Shown here in pieces: positions 33,501-42,500 of a DNA stretch of 64,000 nt; the first letter of the stretch is position 1, and every line of letters starts with the position of its first letter. Position numbers and translations under genes: made by a program. The notes under the pieces were generated by a model. The model was not told the DNA's origin, searched no databases, and worked only from the letters and a program-made list of their open reading frames with translations. The stretch comes from Stenotrophomonas maltophilia (GTDB lineage Bacteria; Pseudomonadota; Gammaproteobacteria; Xanthomonadales; Xanthomonadaceae): positions 2,170,001 through 2,234,000 of the forward strand of contig NZ_CP090423.1 of assembly GCF_023518235.1 (NCBI RefSeq). The letters run 5' to 3'.

Positions 33501-36500
33501 ATCGTTGTCCGCGTCGACGCGGGCGAAGTTGCCCAGCACCGTGCCATTGGCCACCGGCGCGTCCGCCGTGGATTCGACCGTGCTCAACGCCCGGTCGACC
33601 GTGATGTCGGTCGGACGCGCGTTGATGGTGACCGACAGGGTCTGCGTCTTGCTGCTGGTCAGGCCGGTGGCGGTCTCCTTGGCGATGGCGGTCACGGTCA
33701 GCGCCGCAGTGCCGGTCAGGTCGGCCGACCACGTGGCCGGGCCGACCAGCGCAAGGCCGGCCAGCTGCGCCGGCGTCAGCGACCACACGCCGTTGCCCAG
33801 GTTCGTTCCCTTGTTCAGGGTCAGCCCGGTCGGAAGGTTGGAGATGCGGATCTCCAGGGTCTCCGAACCATCGGTATCGGACAACGCAGCCTGCACATCC
33901 AGGGCCAGCGTGCCACCGTCGAGGGTCGTACCGACCTGCACCGCGCGGCTGATCACCGGCGCATCGACCACCGGTTTCACGTCCAGGAAAAACACCCGCT
34001 CGGTCACCAGGCCACCCGCATCGGTGGCGACCAGCTTGATCGCCACCCGTCCGCTGGCATTGCCCTTCGGCACCAGGGTCACCGTCCGCTCGCCGTTGGC
34101 ACCGGCGGTGATGGTCGGCGCGTTCATCCAGGCCACCGCGGAACTGAGATCGGTGGCGTCCAGGACGAACGCCTGTACGGTCACGCCGGATGCGGGGGTC
34201 AAGTCATCACCCACGGTGAACTGCACGGCAACCTGTCCATCTTCATTGATCGACTGGTTCGCTACCACGCTGACCGAGGGCAGACCGTTGCCATCCCAGT
34301 GGTGCCGCCATTGGTTCTCGAAGGACGCATCAGCATGCAGGGCCTGGTAAGCGGCGACCGTGGCGGGCTTGGTCCGGCCGGCCATCAGCGTGACCAGCGC
34401 CTCGGCATTGATGGTACTGCTGGCATGCTCGCCGGCCAGAATGAAATCGATCTTGTAGTTGGCGCGATCATTGGCGCTGGTCGTGGTGTACCAGCCCTTG
34501 ATCGTGGTCACCACGCTGGTGCCGATCACCGAGATCACCAGATCATCGCCTGTGCGGCTGAACCACAGATCATTCCGACTGATGTCGCGGTAGCCGATGA
34601 CGTCGATGTCGTCGCCACTGGAATCGTAATTGCGGATCTCGTCCGCACCCGAATCGCGATCGATCAGATAGACGTCACTGTCATCGCCACCGATCAGGAT
34701 GTCGCTGCCGGCGCCGCCATACAGCGTATCGTTGCCGGCCTGCGCATCCAGCAGATCATCGCCGTCACCACCATAGAGCGTGTCATTGCCGGCCCCACCG
34801 TAGAGCGTGTCATTGCCGGCACCGCCCTCGATGTAATCATCACCCGCGCTGCCGGTGATGGTGTCGTTGAATGCACTGCCGATGATCCGCTCGAATGCAT
34901 CTTCCAGCACGTCACCGGCCGCTGCGCCGCCATGGGTTCCCGTCGCCAGGTTCAGCACCACGCCGGCCGTTGCCGAAGCATAGGTCAGCGTATCGACGCC
35001 TGCACCGCCGGACAGCGTGTCGGCACCGGCGCCACCCTCAAGAAGGTCGTCACCATCGCCACCGCGCAGGATGTCGTTGCCGAGGCCGCCCTTCAGCGTG
35101 TCATTGCCGATGCCACCTTCCAGCAGATCGTTGCCGGCACCGCCATCGAGAATGTCGTTCCCTGCATCGCCATACAGACGGTCATCGCCGTCTTCGCCAT
35201 ACAGGTTGTCATCGCCGTCACCGCCACGCAGTTCGTCGATGCCCGCGCCACCGTACAGGGTGTCGCGACCGAGCTCGCCCCACAGTTTGTCGTCGCCGGC
35301 GTCACCGCGCAGGGTGTCATCGCCATCGCCACCGTACAGATCGTCATTGCCACCGCCACCGTTGATGGTGTCGTTGCCGCCCAACCCCTGGATCACGTCG
35401 CGGTTGGCCTGGCCGACCAGTGTTTCGCCGGCTGCGGTGCCGTACAGATAGTCATCGCGGTTGACGACTGTGAACACCAGCTGCTTGCTGACGCTCAATC
35501 CGGCGCCGCCACGATCGGTTGCCGTGACGGTCACCGCCACCGTGCTTCCCGCTTCATAGTCGACGATCGCGCCCGCCTTCAGGCGCAGCTGGTTGCCGTT
35601 GACGATCTCGAAACGGCTGTCCGAAACGCTGTAGGCCATGGTGGCGAAGTCGCTGCCCGCCACGGTGTCCGGATCGGTGGACGACAGCGTGCCCAGCAGG
35701 ATCGCGGGCAGCGCTGTGCCAGTGGCCACCCGATCAGTTTCGTTGAAGCTGGTGGTTGTGGCCGCGAATGCCACGGCGGTTGGTGCTTCGTTTTCGTCTT
35801 CGATGGCATAGGTGAAGCTGAGGGTTCCGGCCGACGCCAGCTCGCCGTCGAATGCCCTGACACTGGCGGTCAGCAGCACTTCCTTGATGCCATCGCCATC
35901 CAGGTCGACCAGGGTCGCGCCCTGCGCTGTGGCCAACGCCTCGAAGTCGATCGCAACGCCCGAACGCACGCGCACCTGGTTGCCCACCACCTCCAACAGG
36001 CCGCCCGGGTTGGTCACCAGCTGCAGGGTCGGCGTCGTGGTGTCGGGATCGCCGATCACGAAGGTGCCCACCACCGTGCCGGCCCCGGTCTTCTCGCCGG
36101 CCAGAACCGGTGCGGTGTTCGGCGGGCGGGTCGGCGTGAACGGTGCCTCGTTGATGTTGCGCACGTCGATCGTGAAGTCCTTTTCGAACCACGCGCCGGC
36201 GCCATCGGTCACGCGTACGCGGATGGTGTGCGCGCTGCCGGTCTCATAGTCCAGCTTGGTTCCATCGCGGACGCTGAGCGTGCCATCGGCCGTAATCCTG
36301 AAGCGGCCACCGCCGTCATTGATCAGGGTGAAGGTGGCCGTATCCTCTGCGCCGTCCCGGTCGACATGGCCGAAGCGGCCCAGCGACAGGTTGTTGGCGG
36401 CGTTCTCGTCCACCGCCAGCGGCCCCGGGGCGAGGATGTCACTGGGCACGTCGTTGACCGAGCGCACCACCAGATCCACCACCTGGTCGGCGGTATTGCC

Positions 36501-39500
36501 GTCGGCATCGGTGACCCTGACCACGAAGCGGTCGGTGCCGTGGCGATCGGCTGCGGGGGTGTAGACCCAGGCACCGGTGGCCGCGTCGAGTGCAACGCTG
36601 CCCATCGTCGGCCCCTGCAGCACGGCGTAGCCGGAGATGTTGTCGTCATGGTCGACGGCATTGACGTTACCCACCAGTGCCACGTCTTCGTCAGTCGACA
36701 GCGACTGGTTGGCCAGCTGCGGGCCGGCCTTGCCGGTGGGATGCCAGTAGCGCGTCAGCTGCGCCGCGATGGCCGCCGGCAGGACGGCCGGCACCTCCGT
36801 GGAGAGCTGCGCCATGGCCTGGATCAGCGGTTCAGCATGGGCCAGGAACAGCGAGCCGGCCGCTGTTGCGATCTCCCGCAGGCGACCTGCCCCGGTGTAG
36901 TAGCCGGCGATCGTAACGCTCGATCCGCCGCCCAGCACGCTCACCACCAGGTCGTCACCCCTGCGCTGCAACCAGACCGATTCCGGACCGGCGTCCTGCA
37001 ACACCAGCCGGTTGCGACCGAGCGAATCCTCGATCCGATCCGATCCGTCATGACCCGCGACAACATAGGTGTCGTCGCCCGCACCACCGCGCATCAGGTC
37101 GTCACCACCGTCGCCGGACAACGTGTCGTTGCCGTCTCCGCCTTCCAGCAGGTCGTCGCCTGCGCCGCCGGACAGGACATCATCGCCGGCCTCGCCGTAC
37201 AACTGGTCCGCGCCCTCCTGTCCCCCCAGCGTGTCGTCGCCGTCTCCGCCCCAGGCCTTGTCGTCGCCCGCGTCACCACTGATCTGATCGTTGCCCAGGC
37301 CGCCATACAGCTCATCGGCGCCGGTGCCGCCGGCCAGTATGTCCTTGCCGGCACCGCCATCCAGACGATCATCGCCGTCATCGCCGGACAGCGCATCGTC
37401 GCCGTCGCCTCCCATCAGCGTATCGTTGCCGTCTCCGCCAACGAGCACGTCGTCGCCCGCCCGGCCGTCCAGCCAGTCGTTGCCCCCCAACCCGAGCAGC
37501 CGGTTGGCACGCGCGTCGCCACTGATCGTGTCACCAAAGTCAGCGGTTCCCACCACGTTCTCGACCGAGCTGACACCCCCATTCAGCACGATGCTGTCAC
37601 CGGTGGCGTGCCCGCCGAACAACGAACCGGTGGCAAGATCGGCAACCAGCGCCGCGCTGGATGAGGCGTAGCGGATCGTGTCTCCGTAGGCCTGCCCAGG
37701 CTGGATCGCCTGCCCCAGGCTCACACGGTCACTGCCGCCGTCCAGCACGTCCGCGCCAGCACCGCCCTCCAGCGTGTCATCGCCATCGCCACCGCTCAGC
37801 GTGTCGTTGCCGTCGCTGCCGGAAAGGACATCCTCACCCGCTCCTCCGTTGATGACGTCGGCCGCCGTACCGCCCAGGATCACATCGTCATCGGCGGTGC
37901 CACCCTGTGCGAGCTGGCGGAGATTGCGCAGTTCAACAGTGAGGCCATCGTTGAGCTGCATGCGCTCCACGCTGATCTGCGCATTGCCGTCACTGCCGAT
38001 CTTCACCGATCCATTCTGGGCCGCGACCACGTCCAACTGGTTCTCGCCACCGACAATGCGCAGGCGCAGATTGGACAGGCTGATGCCCTTTCCGAACGAC
38101 AACAGGTCGTCGCCCGACGCGTCCTGGCGCGGCGCCTCACGCAGCAGCTGCATGCCGTTGGCGGTGTTGCGCCAGGTCGTTCCCTGCAGGCGCCCCACGC
38201 CGTAGTTCCAGGCCGAAGCCGGCGGGATCGTGGCCTGCTGCTGCGAGAACAGGAAATCGACCTGATCGAAACTGCGGTAGGCCACCTCTCCGCTGAGGCG
38301 GTTGGTCAGGGTCAGCCGGTACGCATGCCGCCCCGCGCTCTCGCCCAGGTAATCCCACGATGCCAGGTACGCGCCGGATACCTGGCCGTCCGCGCCCACC
38401 ACTTCCTCCAGATCGAACGCCGCGTCCATGATCTGGTCGTCACCGTCGCCGACGTTGTACTCATACACATCGTCGCCCGCTCCACCACGCAGCAGATCGT
38501 TGCCACCGCCACCGCGCAGGATGTTGTCGGAGGCATCACCGCCCAGTCGGTCGGCACCGTTTCCCCCGGCAAGGCCCTCGATGCCCTCATACACGTCGCC
38601 CTTGGCATGGCTGGTATTGCCGACGGTGTTGCCAAGATAGGCAACGACCGCGCTGCTGCCGGCATAGGATGCGATGTCGGTGCCCAACCCGCCAAACAGC
38701 AGATCGGCGTCGCTGCCCCCTTCCAGCGTGTCGTCGCCGCTCCCGCCGTAGAGGATGTCCGCACCGGCACCGCCCTTGAGCAGGTCCGATCCTTCATTGC
38801 CGTTGAGCAGATCATCGCCAGCACCGCCGTCGATGACATCGTCACCACCGTTGCCGGTCAGCCAGTCCTTGCCGGACGTTCCACTGATGGTGTCGTTGCC
38901 ATCACTGCCGCCCAGCAGCGTCATCGCGGCAACGCCCAGGCGACCGGTGGCGGCGAACACCATATTCTCGATGGAGCCGCCCAGCGCGTACCAGTCCTTG
39001 ATCGTCAGCGTGTCGGTGGACTGCGACAGACGACCCGCGTCGCCATCACGGCCCACGGTCAGGCGCAGATCGTTGTCGATCTGCTGCAGCAGGATGTCCT
39101 GGACGTCGATGCCCGCACCGAACTCCAGTGAATCAACGCCGGCGTTGCGCGCGATCACGCCATCCAGCGCGCCCATGTGGCGGCGCAGCACCTGTGCCTC
39201 GTCGTTCCAGTCGTTGTGGCTGATCCAGCTGGCGCCATTGAAGTACACCACGCCGTCCTTGCTGACCGTTCCATCGGCGTTGCGCACATAGCCGTTGACG
39301 TAGCTGCCCTTCTCCCACACCAGATCCCAGTTGTCGACGTAGTCATCAAGAAGAATGTCTTCGCCATCGCCGCGCTGATAGCGGAACACATCATCGCCTT
39401 CGCCGCCCACGACCTCGTCGTTGCCGCGCCCACCGACGACCAGATCCGAGCCGGAACCACCGTACACACGGTCATTGCCACCGTCGCCGAACACGGTGTC

Positions 39501-42500
39501 GTTGCCGTCGCCACCGAGCACCTGGTCGTTGCCGGAGCCGCCCATCACCCAGTCCTGGTCGCCATCGCCGGCAACGAAATCGTCGCCGGCCCCGCCAATG
39601 CCGAAGTCATTGCCGGCCAGGCCACGGATCTCGTCATTGCCGTCGCCGCCATAGATGAAGTCGGCGCCATAGGTACCGAGGATGACGTCCGATCCAGCGG
39701 TGCCGATGATGTAGGACGTCATGTCACCAATGCGGACCTCCTCACCATTGGCAAACCGCAGCCATTCCACCCGATGGGTCGTCTCGAACCAGTCGCTGAT
39801 CACCAGCTCGTCACTGGTGGTCTTGGCACGGCCGGCCGAATCGATGAACACCAGCGAGATCACCAGGTTGTTGCCGTCCCTGCGCATGCGCAGGTTCTCG
39901 AACGCAACACCGGCGCTGAACACGATCGCATCCTCGCCGCCACGGACCGTGCCGTCGGCAAGGTAGTCGCCGCCACCTGCCCAGCCACGTGCCAGCAGCC
40001 CCTGCTCCATCTGGCGGATGCGCCAGGCCAGCGAGTCGCCGCCCTTGTTGGCCACCGACGCGCCGTCTGCCTCGTCGAAGATCACATCGCGGCCATCGCC
40101 AAATCCAAACAGGTACTGGTCCGAGCCACCGCCGCCGAACAGCGCGGCGCCATTTCCGAAGCGGTCGTCACCGGCACCACCGCTGATGATGTCGGCGCCG
40201 TCGCCGCCCAGGATCCGGTCGACGCCGGCACCGCCTTCAAGCCAGTCCGCGCCACGGCCACCATAGAGGCGATCGTTGCCTGCGCCGCCGCGCAGCAGAT
40301 TGCCGTTGCCGCCGTTGACGGCGATCGCCGCGGCCTCCGCTGCGGCATCGCCGGCCGCAAAGGTGATGTTGGAAACCGCGCCGGCGAACAGGACGTCGTC
40401 ACCGTCCTGCCCGAGCAGCCAGTCATCCAGGCGTCCGCCGACCAGCGTGTCATTGCCGGAACCGCCGAGCAGATCATTGCCTAGATCCCCGCCGCGGACG
40501 ATATCGTCGCCGTCGCCTGCATCGATGATCGCGGCCACGTCCACCTTGTGGCTGCCATTCATCGCCGCGCCGTTGACCTTGAGCGCTGCCGAAGCGGCCA
40601 GCACATTGCCTTCCAGCGAGATCTGGTCCGCGCCGCTGCTGCCGGCGATCTCATCCTTCATCGAGGTTTCGATGCTGTCGCGTATGGTTCCGGCGCGCTC
40701 ATCACCGGCCATCACCGTGAACGTACGCTCCTTGCCGTCGAGTGCCATGTAGAGATTGGCCGGCCCGATACCGATGCCGTCCACGGTGCCATCGAGGATC
40801 TCATCCATCAGCACCGAGAAACCGCCCGTCCAGTCGCTGGCGGCGCGCCGGTGCAGTCCCAGCTCGCGGGCACGTGCGAAGGTAATGGCCCAGCCTGCGG
40901 CGAACCCATCCGCCGATCCGGTCGACAGCAGGGCGTTGACCACGCTGGGATCGGCCATGTAGCGGCCATAGTCCAGGGCCACGGACAGATCGCCCACCAG
41001 CTGCGTTGAATCGAAGTCCTGTGGACGGGTGGTCGCCAGGCCGTTGGACAAGGCCCGTTTGATGTAGATGTCACCGCCTGCCATCTGTGGCACCAGCGAA
41101 CGCAGTGCCGCCAGGGAGCCGTAGCCGATCACCTCGGCGGCATCACGCGTCTTGAAGACCACCGTCCCGTTGCGCCGATAGACGAAATCCTTGCCGTGGG
41201 TTCCGTATCCACCGGCCACCACGGACGCGGGATCGATCAGGCGTGAACCTGCAAGTTCCAGTACGTTGTTCAGCGTTCCGCTGACTGTCTGCGCGAAACT
41301 GATGGCCGCCGTCGGGGTGGCACCCGAGCGCTGCCAGACACCGCTGATGGCGAACTTGCCCGAGGCCTGGTCCCAGGTCACCTCGGCGCCGGAACGCGGT
41401 TTGCCCCCGAACATCGATCCGATCACGCCGCCGAAAATGTAGCCGACGAACGCACCGATGACCGCGCCGACCGGGCCGGCCATGGACCCGAACCGCATCC
41501 CCATCGCCGCACTGGAGCCTGCGCTGGCGGCGCCAATCATGGCACCGATGGACGCCCCCAGCGACGCGCCGATCTGCCCTGCGATGGTATCGAACTCCAC
41601 CAGCTTGGAGGCCAGCTTGGTGCCCAGCCAGGTGGCCACCACCGTGCTGATGTTGAAGCTGCCCAGGTTGATGTTGCTCAGCGCCGGTACGCCGTTGGAA
41701 ATGTTCTGGATGATCATCCCAAGCGCCTGCGCCGCCGCAGACTGGCCCAGCTCGCCAACCACCGTTCCCTCCAGGCCGAGGGCATGGATGAGCTCGCCGG
41801 CCAGATAGGACGAAACCACGCCGGTGGCGTTGGCGCCCAGATCCAGTTCGATATCCTGGAAGGCGGCATCGAATGCCTGGAACGCCGATTCGGTCACCCT
41901 CAGCTGCGCCAGCGCCTCGGCCAGATTCTCGCCCAGTGCGGAAAACACGATTGAACCGATGCTGCTGACCAGGGCGTCGTCGAACAGTACCGAACTGAGC
42001 GAGCTGCCGAAGCTTGAACCGATCGAACCGATGTTCACACCCAGATACAGCACATCGTCGGTGGTGGTCACCGTGCCATCCGCAGCGATGACGGTGTTGA
42101 CCTCGATGCGGATGTTGCCGCGGGTGGTGACGTTGTCGATCTGGTCGACTTTTCCATCTCCGTTGCTGTCGATCCTCACCTGCGCGGTCTGGACATAGTC
42201 GTCCTCGTCGCTGACCTCGCCGCCGGAGATCAGGAAGCGATTGTTGCCGAAGTTGCGACTGCCGCTGGTCTTCTCCTGCAGCACGCGCTCGATGCGGTCG
42301 TAATCCCCGTCACCATCAAGATCGGTGCGGACGATCTCGATGACGTCGCCATTGATCGTCTCGCCGACGATCCTCACGCCGTCGCCCTGTGGTTCGGCGA
42401 GGGTCAGGATGTAGCCGGTGGGCAGATAGCTCTGGCTCTGCCCGATGAAGTCAGCCGATGGCAGGATGAGCTCCTTGTCCGCCTTGGGCAGGAATGCGAG

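Noticed and set aside
33387-37664. A very long open frame on the plus strand (about 1,425 codons)
   Set aside because: It lies opposite the RTX gene and mirrors its repetitive, stop-poor codons; translation has no domain-like composition. A shadow of high-GC coding on the other strand.
34650-40515. Apparent tandem DNA repeats resembling a satellite or CRISPR-like array
   Set aside because: The period is set by nine-residue RTX repeats in a continuous reading frame; units differ in sequence and no regular spacers exist.
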